Counted from the stretch's first letter, positions 1 through 7,155 are shown. The stretch is 7,299 bases of DNA from Clostridiaceae bacterium (GCA_012727965.1 JAAYFZ010000397.1:1-7299); one strand, 5' to 3'. Translations and numbers: made by a program. The notes: generated by a model not told the origin, from the letters alone.

Positions 1-545
1 CTAACGATCCTGTTGAGAAACTTGGCGTTGAGCGGGCCCGTCGTGCGATTGAGGCTGCCGATCTTGTCATCTGGCTGATATCGCCGCCTTTTGCCGATAT
101 AGAAGAGGAGATTTCTGAGATCAAACGATTGCGTGCCAATGGTCTGCCGGTCAAGCTGATCCGGGGAAAAGAAGACTTGCCCGATAGTGCCAGTCTGGCA
201 TCCTGGCTGGATCGTGGGTTTGCAGATGACGTAGTTATTGCTTATTCCGCAATCAGCGGTGAAGGCCTGCAGGAGATAAAAGAAACCATTCGCTCGGTCT
301 ATGAAGATAGGGGAAGCCAAGGCAGTGAGTCGGTTATAATTACTAACAGCAGGCACCGTGAAGCAGCAGAGTCAGCCGTTCGCAGGCTAATAGAAGCTGA
401 GCAAGCCATGGAACAGGGACTAACACTTGACCTGGTATCAATGCTCCTGAGGTCAGCTGCCGAGCATTTGGCTGAGATTACAGGCCAATCGGTGTCGGAA
501 GAGATCGTGCAGACGATATTCTCAAGATTTTGTGTCGGTAAATAA
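1..545 (+). CDS. mnmE: tRNA modification GTPase MnmE (TrmE), 3' part only
   Basis: C-terminal 180 residues of the GTPase that works with MnmG to put the (carboxymethyl)aminomethyl group on wobble U34 of tRNAs, in the cytoplasm. The gene is cut by the window's left edge; the open frame runs from base 3, so a TTG at 129 is not its start. The first residues, DPVEKLGVERARRAIEAAD, are the typical stretch after the G3 motif. A G5-like SAISGEG follows at about 246-266, then the helical C-terminal domain beginning NSRHREA. It ends in FCVGK, the family's C-terminal motif with the conserved Cys (usually FCIGK). One oddity is that the G4 motif, normally NKxD, reads GKED at 165-176, so the guanine-contacting Asn is Gly. 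Roughly 270-280 N-terminal residues (folate-binding domain, P-loop) lie outside the window. mnmG follows after 31 bases, so they are probably cotranscribed. Confidence 0.96.
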   Translation, partial: NDPVEKLGVERARRAIEAADLVIWLISPPFADIEEEISEIKRLRANGLPVKLIRGKEDLPDSASLASWLDRGFADDVVIAYSAISGEGLQEIKETIRSVYEDRGSQGSESVIITNSRHREAAESAVRRLIEAEQAMEQGLTLDLVSMLLRSAAEHLAEITGQSVSEEIVQTIFSRFCVGK

Positions 546-562
546 TTACAGAAGTCGATAAT

Positions 563-566
563 GGAG
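563..566 (+). promoter_or_regulatory. Ribosome binding site of mnmG
   Basis: GGAG lies 10 bases before the ATG at 577 and supports that start. With this start the protein has about 11 more N-terminal residues than the E. coli protein before the FAD-binding glycine motif. Confidence 0.6.
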
Positions 567-576
567 TGAAATACTT

Positions 577-2517
577 ATGAATATAAATGAAGCCCTTCAG
601 CTTGAAGGTGCATGGCTTACACCTGAGTCTGACATTGTTGTAATTGGTGCTGGACACGCCGGCTGCGAGGCAGCTTTGGCTGCTGCGAGGCTTGGGCAGA
701 GGACTGCTCTCTATACAATGAATTTGGACAGTCTGGCCAATATGCCATGTAATCCCAATATAGGGGGCACCGCGAAGGGTCAATTGGTCAGAGAAATAGA
801 TGCTCTGGGCGGTGAGATCGGACGCGTTGCTGATCAGACGATGCTGCAGTTTCGTATGCTCAACGCCTCGCGTGGACCGGCTGTTCTATCGCCGCGCGCG
901 CAGATCGATCGACGGGCCTATTCCGCAGTGATGAAAGATATTCTTGAACGCCAGGAGAGACTGGAACTGATTCAAGGCGAGATTATTCAACTATTGACGG
1001 AGCAGTCAGGCCGAAATGGTAAAGAGCGAATTGTCGGTGTCTTGACGAGGACACATGCTGTCAAGCCATGCCGGGCTGCTATTATCGCGACAGGAACATA
1101 TCTTGACAGCCGTATTATTATTGGTGAATGTATCTATGATGGCGGCCCTGATGGCCTTTTTCCTGCCAAAGGACTTACAGATTCGATGCGTGATCTCGGC
1201 TTGCCGATCGTTCGATTTAAGACTGGAGCTCCTGTCAGGATCAATAGCAGGACTGTAGATTATGACCGCATGGATAAGCAGCCTGGCGATGAAAAAATTA
1301 CTGCTTTTTCTTATGAAAATGAAAACGCGCCGCTTCTGGATGTTGATAAGCAAATTCCATGCTGGCTATCCTGGACGAGTGAGCAGACTAAAACGGTCAT
1401 TATGGACAATCTTGATCGATCACCTCTGTTCAGTGGAGTGATCGAGGGTGTAGGACCGCGCTACTGTCCGTCAATCGAAGATAAGTATGTGAAATTCCCG
1501 GATAAGCAGCGTCATCAGATTTTCGTTGAACCTACCGGCGGCAATACTAGTGAGCTCTATGTTCAGGGACTGTCGAGCAGTATGCCCGAGGATGTACAGC
1601 TGTCAATGCTGCATTCAGTTGCCGGTCTTGAAAATGCTCAGATCATGCGCAGTGCATATGCGATCGAATACGATTGTATTGATCCAACCTGCTTGCACCT
1701 GTCTCTGGAGACACATGCTGTTGATGAACTTTTCATGGCGGGACAGATCAATGGATCGTCTGGCTATGAAGAGGCTGCCGCTCAGGGTATTGTCGCTGGT
1801 ATCAACGCTGCAAGATCTCTTAATGGTCTCGATCCAATCATTATTGACAGGTCACAGGGTTATATCGGCGTCCTCATAGATGACCTCGTGACAAAAGGCA
1901 CGCAGGAGCCTTATCGTATGATGACTTCCAGGGCTGAATACAGACTTCTGCTCAGGCAGGATAATGCTGATGCCAGATTGACTCCGCTTGGCCGTGAAAT
2001 TGGATTGATATCTGATAATAGATGGCAGTCTTATCTTAACAAGCAGAAGCAGATCGAACTTGAAACAGCCAGGATCGAGCAGACAAGAGTTAGACCATCA
2101 GCCGAGGTGGAGGCTGTTTTGGCAGCCAGCGGCAGTACGATGATCAAGAGCGGTGTGTCTTTGGCCGATTTGCTGCGCCGTCCTGAAATTAGTTATCAGG
2201 CGCTGGCGCCGATCGATCCTAACAGACCGGAGCTGCCAGATGCTGTCATTTATGCTGTTGAAGTTGCTGTCAAATACGAAGGCTATATCAAACTTGAGGC
2301 TGGCAGGATCGATAAATTTCGCCGTAATGAACTTAAGCTTCTACCGCCTGAGCTGGACTATAAACTGGTAAAAGGCTTGCGTATCGAAGCTCAGCAGAAG
2401 CTCGAACGAATCAAACCGATTTCTGTTGGACAGGCCAGCCGGATATCCGGGGTCTCGCCTGCAGATATTTCAGTTCTTCTCGTTTATTTGGAGAGCAGAA
2501 AAAGGGAGAAAATGTGA
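577..2517 (+). CDS. mnmG: tRNA uridine-5-carboxymethylaminomethyl modification enzyme MnmG (GidA)
   Basis: FAD- and NADH-dependent partner of MnmE; the complex modifies C5 of U34 in tRNAs that read split codon boxes. The 646-residue length is slightly above the usual 620-635. The FAD-binding dinucleotide fold is at residues 20-33 (VVIGAGHAGCEAA). The conserved catalytic-region Cys is C58 in PCNPNIGG (E. coli C47). A second conserved Cys, C297, is in PRYCPSIEDK (E. coli C277). The later family blocks AGQINGSSGYEEAAAQG, GVLIDDLVTKGTQEPYRM and TSRAEYRLLLRQDNAD are all present. The C-terminal helical domain that binds MnmE and tRNA contains KYEGYIK and ends with GQASRISGVSPADISVLL. There is no frameshift or missing motif. 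It lies between mnmE and rsmG in the widely conserved order, and its TGA overlaps the rsmG start. NIGGTAKG wording is typical of Clostridia. Confidence 0.98.
   Translation: MNINEALQLEGAWLTPESDIVVIGAGHAGCEAALAAARLGQRTALYTMNLDSLANMPCNPNIGGTAKGQLVREIDALGGEIGRVADQTMLQFRMLNASRGPAVLSPRAQIDRRAYSAVMKDILERQERLELIQGEIIQLLTEQSGRNGKERIVGVLTRTHAVKPCRAAIIATGTYLDSRIIIGECIYDGGPDGLFPAKGLTDSMRDLGLPIVRFKTGAPVRINSRTVDYDRMDKQPGDEKITAFSYENENAPLLDVDKQIPCWLSWTSEQTKTVIMDNLDRSPLFSGVIEGVGPRYCPSIEDKYVKFPDKQRHQIFVEPTGGNTSELYVQGLSSSMPEDVQLSMLHSVAGLENAQIMRSAYAIEYDCIDPTCLHLSLETHAVDELFMAGQINGSSGYEEAAAQGIVAGINAARSLNGLDPIIIDRSQGYIGVLIDDLVTKGTQEPYRMMTSRAEYRLLLRQDNADARLTPLGREIGLISDNRWQSYLNKQKQIELETARIEQTRVRPSAEVEAVLAASGSTMIKSGVSLADLLRRPEISYQALAPIDPNRPELPDAVIYAVEVAVKYEGYIKLEAGRIDKFRRNELKLLPPELDYKLVKGLRIEAQQKLERIKPISVGQASRISGVSPADISVLLVYLESRKREKM
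2504..2508 (+). promoter_or_regulatory. Ribosome binding site deciding the rsmG start
   Basis: GGGAG lies inside the end of mnmG. It is 8 bases before the ATG at 2517 and 5 bases before an in-frame GTG at 2514. The spacing and codon preference favour the ATG, although the two starts differ by one residue only. Confidence 0.6.
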
Positions 2518-3275
2518 TGAAGGAATCAGAACCGATCAGGCCAATAGACGACTATAGATCGGCTTTTGCCGAAGTGGTCATGAATTCCGGTATGGCAATC
2601 GATCAGGAAATGATTGAAAGATCACTTGCTTATACCAGTTTGCTGTTGGAGTGGAACCAGGTCATGAATCTGACTGCCCTGACTTCGCCGGAAGACGTTG
2701 CGGTTCGTCATTTCCTCGATAGCTGGATGATATTGCCGCTAATCGAAGAGCTGTTTCCTGATAAGCAAGGTCTTCGTATGATCGATGTTGGGACAGGTGC
2801 TGGATTTCCTGGACTTCCTCTAAAAATATGTAAGCCTGATTTAAAACTTGTGCTACTTGATTCGCTGCAAAAACGTGTTAAGTTCCTTGAGCAGGCAGCT
2901 GCCGCTGCCGGTTCTGAAGGCGTCGAATGTATCCATGGCAGGGCTGAGGAAGCTGGCCGTAGAAGAGGTTATCGCGACAGATTCGATATCGCTGTTGCGA
3001 GAGCTGTTGCTTCATTGCCGGAGCTTTGTGAATACTGTCTGCCTTTTGTCAGACCGGGAGGATATTTCATCGCGATGAAGAGCGATGCTGCTGATGAGCT
3101 TAAGCAAGCTAGAAAGGCAATACATCTGCTTTCTGGTAAGCTGGAAAAAGTTGAGGAATTCACACTTCCAGGAACAGATATGCGGCGCAGTTTGATAGTG
3201 ATTCGAAAAACCGGATCGACACCTTCAGCATATCCCAGAAAAGCAGGAAAACCTCACGCTTCACCACTGCTTTAG
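2517..3275 (+). CDS. rsmG: 16S rRNA (guanine-N7)-methyltransferase RsmG (GidB)
   Basis: SAM-dependent methyltransferase that makes m7G at position 527 (E. coli numbering) of 16S rRNA, in the loop near the streptomycin site. In other bacteria its loss gives low-level streptomycin resistance. The protein has 252 residues from the ATG chosen here (253 from GTG 2514), against a usual 210-240. Visible family features are WNQVMNLTAL and RHFLDS near residues 46-69, and the SAM-binding glycine loop IDVGTGAGFPGLPL at about 89-102. Motif II follows at LVLLDSLQKRVKFL, then DIAVARAVASLPELCEY, and a C-terminal YPRKAGKP tail typical of the family. The start codon overlaps the mnmG stop as TGATG, which suggests translational coupling. 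No terminator is seen after it before the gyrA promoter, so some read-through into gyrA is possible. Confidence 0.97.
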   Translation: MKESEPIRPIDDYRSAFAEVVMNSGMAIDQEMIERSLAYTSLLLEWNQVMNLTALTSPEDVAVRHFLDSWMILPLIEELFPDKQGLRMIDVGTGAGFPGLPLKICKPDLKLVLLDSLQKRVKFLEQAAAAAGSEGVECIHGRAEEAGRRRGYRDRFDIAVARAVASLPELCEYCLPFVRPGGYFIAMKSDAADELKQARKAIHLLSGKLEKVEEFTLPGTDMRRSLIVIRKTGSTPSAYPRKAGKPHASPLL

Positions 3276-3296
3276 CGAGCGTTTAAGAGCTGTTTA

Positions 3297-3305
3297 TGAT
3301 ATAAT
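3297..3305 (+). promoter_or_regulatory. Extended -10 promoter of gyrA
   Basis: TGATATAAT is a perfect TGnTATAAT extended -10 element in the 73-base gap between rsmG and gyrA, 43 bases before the gyrA ATG. No good -35 hexamer lies 16-18 bases upstream (GAGCGT at 17), but extended -10 promoters often do without one. Transcription would start near 3312, giving a leader of about 37 bases. It is the best evidence that gyrA is its own transcription unit. Confidence 0.65.
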
Positions 3306-3332
3306 AGAAACAATGATGTTAACGGTAATGAC

Positions 3333-3338
3333 AGGAGG
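3333..3338 (+). promoter_or_regulatory. Ribosome binding site of gyrA
   Basis: AGGAGG is a full-strength Shine-Dalgarno sequence 10 bases before ATG 3349. It fixes the start and so supports the longer-than-usual N-terminus of this GyrA. Confidence 0.75.
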
Positions 3339-3348
3339 ACGTACTTGA

Positions 3349-5961
3349 ATGGCGGATGAGCTTGACAAGAATCAGGACTTGAAAAATTTAGATAAAAAGG
3401 ACCTGCAAAAACTCAAAGAGGCAGCAGTAGATGCTGCTTTCCAAAATCCCAATAACAAGATAATTCCGATTGATCTAGAAGATGAAATGAAGAAGTCATT
3501 CATTGATTATGCAATGAGTGTTATTTCAGATCGTGCGCTGCCGGATGTTAGGGATGGGCTTAAGCCTGTTCATCGTAGAATTCTCTATTCGATGTTTACA
3601 CAGGGATTCACACCTGATAAGCCGTATAGAAAATGTGCTACGAGCGTCGGCGATGTTCTGGGCCGTTTCCATCCACATGGTGATGCGGCTGTTTACGATT
3701 CTATGGTTCGTCTGGCACAGGATTTTTCCATGCGTCATACATTGGTCGACGGTCACGGTAATTTCGGTTCGCGCGACGGTGATTCGGCTGCTGCCTATCG
3801 TTATACAGAGGCAAGGCTTGCCAAAATATCCATGGAGATGCTTAGTGATATCAACAAGGATACAGTTGATTTCAGGCCTAACTTCGATGAGCATGTCATG
3901 GAGCCAATCGTACTGCCTTCACGATTTCCCAATTTGCTTGTCAACGGCTCTACTGGAATTGCTGTCGGTATGGCGACGAATATCCCGCCGCATAACCTGG
4001 GCGAAGTTATAGACGGCGTCATCATGATGATCGATAATCCGGAATCTACAGCCGATGACTTGATGGAAGTTGTCAAGGGACCTGATTTCCCGACCGGTGG
4101 TGTCATACTCGGTACTTCCGGAATAAGGAACGCATATAGAACTGGCCGTGGACGCATTGTAGTCCGTGCCCGCACAGATATTGAGGAAATGCGCAACAAT
4201 CGTCAGCGTATTATCGTAAATGATCTGCCTTATATGGTTAACAAAGCCAGACTGATCGAGCGTATGGCTGATCTGGTCAAGGATAAAAAAGTTGAAGGCA
4301 TTTCAGACATCCGTGATGAGTCTGATCGTAATGATCCGGTCAGAGTCGTTATCGAGCTTAAGCGAGATGCCAATGCCAATGTTGTGCTCAATCAGCTCTA
4401 TAAGCATACTCAGCTTCAGGATGCTTTTAATGCCAATATGCTGGCTCTTGTCCAGGATGAACAAGGCAAATTTGAACCACGAATAGTCAACCTGGTTGAT
4501 ATCATCAATCATTATATTGCTCATCAGAAAGATGTAGTAGGTCGTCGTACCAAATTTGAACTTGAGAGAGCTGAGGCCAGAAGACATATTGTTGAAGGCT
4601 TGATATTGGCAAGTGACAATATTGATGAAGTTATTAAAATCATCCGTAGTTCAAAAAATGAAGACGAGGCAAAAGCGCGTTTGACTGATCGTTTTGCTTT
4701 CAGTGATAAACAGTCTCAGCATATCGTTGATATGCGTCTTGGCCGATTGACAGGTCTGGAGCAGGAGAAGCTGACTGGTGAGTTTAATGATCTGAATGAG
4801 AAGATAACCTGGTTCAACAGAGTTCTAAATGAAGAAGGAGTACTACTCAATCTGATCAAGGATGAGATAAAAGTTATCCGCAATCGTTACTCAGATGAAC
4901 GACGTACAGGTTTCGAAGTGGGTGAGGATGATGATATCGATGATGAGTCACTGATTCAGGAAGAAGATATCATGGTCACTCTGACACATTTCGGCTACAT
5001 TAAGCGCATGTCAATGGACAATTGCAGCTCTCAACACCGTGGTGGCAGAGGTATTACAGGTATGCAGACGCGCGAAGAGGATTTTGTCGAACGTATTATT
5101 ACGACATCCACTCATGCGACGCTGCTATTCTTCACCAGTGCGGGTAAAGTGTTCAGACTTAAGGGTTATCAGATACCTGAGTCTGGCAGGCAGGCACGTG
5201 GTATGGCTATTGTTAACTTACTGCATCTCGATGCCGGTGAGAAGATAAGAGCAATCATCCCGATCCAATCCTTTGACCAGGGTGGATGCTTGATGATGGC
5301 TACGAAGCGCGGTGTCGTCAAGAAGACAGAACTGATTGATTATAGCAATATCAATCGCAACGGTCTGATAGCCGTCAATCTGCGTGAAGAGGATGAACTA
5401 ATCGGCGTACAGCTGACAGATGATACAGACGATATTATTCTCGTAACTCAAAATGGTCTCTCCATCCGGTTCCGCAGCGATGATGTCAGATCTACTGGCC
5501 GCAACACTCAGGGCGTCAGGGGTATAAGTCTTGCAGATAAGGATGTTGTTATCGGTATGGCACCAACGATCGAAGGCAAAAACCTTCTCGTAATCTCGGA
5601 AAAAGGCTTCGGCAAGCGCACAGAGCTTGATGAATACCGTATTCAGACACGCGGTGGCAAGGGCTTGATCACCTATAAGCCTTCTGAGAAAACCGGTCTT
5701 CTGGTTGGGCTGGCATTAGTCGATGATGACAATGATCTCGTTATCATTAATGACCTTGGCATCATGATAAGGATCTCAGCCTCAGAGGTTCCGGTCCTAT
5801 CACGAATAACTCAGGGTGTAACACTAATGCGCGTCCGTGACGGCAAGGTTGTAGATCTGGCTTGTGTTGACCGCGAAGCTTGTGAAAATGATGAAGACGA
5901 TGAAGAATCAGTTGAAACAACAGAGGCATCATCTGATACAATTCCGGAAGTCGAGAGCTGA
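3349..5961 (+). CDS. gyrA: DNA gyrase subunit A
   Basis: Breakage-reunion subunit of gyrase (GyrA2GyrB2), which adds negative supercoils using ATP. The 870 residues begin with a charged 30-residue extension relative to E. coli. The winged-helix/tower core starts at about 38 (IDYAMSVISDRALPDVRDGL, residues 52-71). The active-site Tyr is Y152 in AAYRYTEARL (E. coli Y122). The quinolone-determining stretch reads HPHGDAAVYD: A113 replaces E. coli S83, while D117 (E. coli D87) is kept. An acidic linker (about 525-540) leads to the C-terminal beta-pinwheel. The GyrA box is QHRGGRG at 562-568, close to the consensus Q(R/K)RGG(R/K)G, with His at the second position. This box supports GyrA over topoisomerase IV ParC. 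The protein ends in an acidic tail rich in Glu and Asp. Tandem stops TGA-TAA close the gene. No gyrB is in the window; gyrA follows rsmG instead. Confidence 0.96.
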   Translation: MADELDKNQDLKNLDKKDLQKLKEAAVDAAFQNPNNKIIPIDLEDEMKKSFIDYAMSVISDRALPDVRDGLKPVHRRILYSMFTQGFTPDKPYRKCATSVGDVLGRFHPHGDAAVYDSMVRLAQDFSMRHTLVDGHGNFGSRDGDSAAAYRYTEARLAKISMEMLSDINKDTVDFRPNFDEHVMEPIVLPSRFPNLLVNGSTGIAVGMATNIPPHNLGEVIDGVIMMIDNPESTADDLMEVVKGPDFPTGGVILGTSGIRNAYRTGRGRIVVRARTDIEEMRNNRQRIIVNDLPYMVNKARLIERMADLVKDKKVEGISDIRDESDRNDPVRVVIELKRDANANVVLNQLYKHTQLQDAFNANMLALVQDEQGKFEPRIVNLVDIINHYIAHQKDVVGRRTKFELERAEARRHIVEGLILASDNIDEVIKIIRSSKNEDEAKARLTDRFAFSDKQSQHIVDMRLGRLTGLEQEKLTGEFNDLNEKITWFNRVLNEEGVLLNLIKDEIKVIRNRYSDERRTGFEVGEDDDIDDESLIQEEDIMVTLTHFGYIKRMSMDNCSSQHRGGRGITGMQTREEDFVERIITTSTHATLLFFTSAGKVFRLKGYQIPESGRQARGMAIVNLLHLDAGEKIRAIIPIQSFDQGGCLMMATKRGVVKKTELIDYSNINRNGLIAVNLREEDELIGVQLTDDTDDIILVTQNGLSIRFRSDDVRSTGRNTQGVRGISLADKDVVIGMAPTIEGKNLLVISEKGFGKRTELDEYRIQTRGGKGLITYKPSEKTGLLVGLALVDDDNDLVIINDLGIMIRISASEVPVLSRITQGVTLMRVRDGKVVDLACVDREACENDEDDEESVETTEASSDTIPEVES

Positions 5962-5997
5962 TAAAATAATTGATAGATCAGAAAATAGCAGAAACAA

Positions 5998-6029
5998 AGA
6001 GGCCGCTCCCCACAAGGGAAGCGGCCTTT
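5998..6029. terminator. Intergenic hairpin, probable bidirectional terminator of gyrA and ldh
   Basis: AGGCCGCT (6000-6007) pairs with AGCGGCCT (6020-6027), and CCC (6008-6010) with GGG (6016-6018) across a bulged A and a five-base loop. The outermost pairs are 5998-5999 with 6028-6029. On the plus strand it is followed by TTTGCTATTT, a moderate T-run. On the minus strand it is followed by CTTTGTTTCTGCTATTTTC, also T-rich. It lies between the convergent ends of gyrA (5961) and ldh (6066). Flanking AAATAGCA (5983-5990) can also pair with TGCTATTT (6029-6036), which would lengthen the structure. Confidence 0.85.
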
Positions 6030-6065
6030 GCTATTTACAATAAACTTGATTAGAAAAGTACATTA

Positions 6066-7028
6066 TTAGATGTCTTGTACCTTCTCAATAATAGATTTGA
6101 CCTGGCTGGCTGAGAACTGCAGGAAGCGCAGCTCCTGCTCTGTTAAGTCCAGCTCGAGAACACGCTCGACGCCGTCGGCACCAACGATAGAAGGTACATT
6201 AACAACGACATCGTTCAATCCATATTCACCGTTCATAACTGTACCGACAGTACGAATTGTGCTCGTGCCTTTGAGTATGGATTCAACGAGGGTGTTAACT
6301 GCAATCGCGATCGCATAATATGTAGCGCCTTTGCGCTTGATTATCTCTGCTCCGGCTTTTTTCGTGGCGTCCATGATTTCGATCCTGTCAGCATCTGTAA
6401 ATTCGATGCCTGAGGTTTTGCAATAATCATCGACCGTAAGGCCGGCAATATTTGTTGCGCTCCAGGCAGGCAGCTGTGAATCACCATGCTCACCTATGAT
6501 ATATCCATGTACATTTTTAACGTCAATATCGAGTTTCTGGCTGAGCAGATAACGGAAACGTGAACTGTCGAGCACTGTACCAGAGCCGATAACTCTGCCC
6601 TTGGGCAGCCCGGACCATTTAGATATCATATAGGTCATGACATCTACTGGATTCGAAACGACCAGGATAACACCGCCATTATAGTATTCCATAATGCTTG
6701 CTGTTATTTTTTTGCCAAGTTCGACATTTTTCCTGGCAAGGTCAAACCTTGTTTCACCAGGTCTCCTGGGTATCCCGGCTGTTATGATTATGACATCACA
6801 GTCAGCACATTCACTGAAATCTCCAGGTCTGACAGACATTTGACCGAGAAAAGGCAGGCCATGGTTTATGTCCATGGTTTCGCCTTCGGCCTTTTCCTGA
6901 TTGATATCGATCAATACGAGCTCACTACAGAGCTGTTTGATTGACATCGCAAAAGCTATTGAAGCGCCTACTGCTCCGGAGCCTATTACGGCTACCTTGG
7001 AGCCTTTTACATGATTTCTTTGATTCAT
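6066..7028 (-). CDS. ldh: L-lactate dehydrogenase family protein (LDH/MDH superfamily)
   Basis: NAD-dependent cytoplasmic 2-hydroxyacid dehydrogenase, most likely reducing pyruvate to L-lactate at the end of glycolysis to regenerate NAD+. From ATG 7028 it has 320 residues, the normal family length. The NAD-binding motif is GSGAVGAS (16-23), with D41 as the acidic residue binding adenosine ribose. The catalytic set is R94 (R109 in usual LDH numbering), D154 (D168), R157 (R171) and H181 (H195) in GEHGDSQ. T236 (T246) in KGATYY, SNPVDV and the GSGTVLDSSRFR block are LDH-like. The oddity is R88: the substrate loop reads AGIPRRPGETR, placing Arg where LDHs usually have Gln102 and where malate dehydrogenases have Arg. 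The rest of the loop (GETRFDL rather than GMTRDDL) is LDH-like, so malate/oxaloacetate activity is possible but not proven. It is convergent with gyrA and divergent from an alcohol dehydrogenase. A longer frame opening at 7076 lacks a ribosome site. Confidence 0.88.
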   Translation of the reverse strand: MNQRNHVKGSKVAVIGSGAVGASIAFAMSIKQLCSELVLIDINQEKAEGETMDINHGLPFLGQMSVRPGDFSECADCDVIIITAGIPRRPGETRFDLARKNVELGKKITASIMEYYNGGVILVVSNPVDVMTYMISKWSGLPKGRVIGSGTVLDSSRFRYLLSQKLDIDVKNVHGYIIGEHGDSQLPAWSATNIAGLTVDDYCKTSGIEFTDADRIEIMDATKKAGAEIIKRKGATYYAIAIAVNTLVESILKGTSTIRTVGTVMNGEYGLNDVVVNVPSIVGADGVERVLELDLTEQELRFLQFSASQVKSIIEKVQDI

Positions 7029-7038
7029 TAGAAAATAT

Positions 7039-7044
7039 TCCCCC
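7039..7044 (-). promoter_or_regulatory. Ribosome binding site deciding the ldh start
   Basis: On the minus strand GGGGGA lies 10 bases before ATG 7028. The upstream in-frame ATG at 7076 has no purine-rich site before it, and would add 16 residues ahead of the NAD-binding fold that are unlike family members. Confidence 0.6.
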
Positions 7045-7076
7045 GCATGTTTTGATTTTAAACGAAACAGGACCAT

Positions 7077-7098
7077 TTTAGCGTGTTAAAGCGCTAAA
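7077..7098. promoter_or_regulatory. Inverted repeat, candidate operator in the ldh leader
   Basis: TTTAGCG (7077-7083) and CGCTAAA (7092-7098) are perfect 7-base inverted arms around an 8-base spacer with TTAA at its centre, giving 9 of 11 symmetric pairs. It sits between the candidate ldh -10 and the ldh ribosome site, where a bound repressor would block the transcription start. An overlapping reading, GTGTTAA-AGCG-CTAAACG (7083-7100), matches the Rex consensus TTGTTAA-N4-TTAACAA well in the left arm and poorly in the right. The regulator is therefore unknown. Confidence 0.4.
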
Positions 7099-7101
7099 CG
7101 C

Positions 7102-7132
7102 AATATAAAGTACTCGGCACGTCTTTTGCCAG
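7102..7132 (-). promoter_or_regulatory. Candidate ldh promoter
   Basis: On the minus strand CTGGCA (7132-7127, 4 of 6 to TTGACA) and TATATT (7107-7102, 5 of 6 to TATAAT) are separated by 19 bases, longer than ideal. Transcription would begin near 7095, inside the inverted repeat at 7077-7098, leaving a leader of about 65 bases. Confidence 0.35.
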
Positions 7133-7155
7133 TATTGATTGATTGAAAAGTGTCC

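Noticed and set aside
129..131. TTG as the start of the first gene
   Set aside because: The same frame is open to the window edge and encodes recognisable MnmE sequence before this codon, so the gene is truncated by the window and does not start here.
1006..1353. Open frame of 115 codons on the minus strand inside mnmG
   Set aside because: It lies wholly within a strongly conserved gene, has no ribosome site, and its translation resembles no family. The same applies to the other antisense and out-of-frame openings inside mnmG, rsmG, gyrA and ldh.
3349..5961. Topoisomerase IV subunit A (ParC) instead of GyrA
   Set aside because: A near-canonical GyrA box (QHRGGRG) and a full-length pinwheel with acidic tail favour GyrA.
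7029..7076. Longer ldh frame starting at ATG 7076
   Set aside because: No ribosome site precedes it, it would overlap the predicted leader next to the inverted repeat, and the extra 16 residues lie ahead of the normal N-terminus.
7134..7145. Three tandem ATTG units upstream of the alcohol dehydrogenase gene
   Set aside because: Too short to call a repeat or a phase-variable tract; chance in AT-rich DNA is enough.
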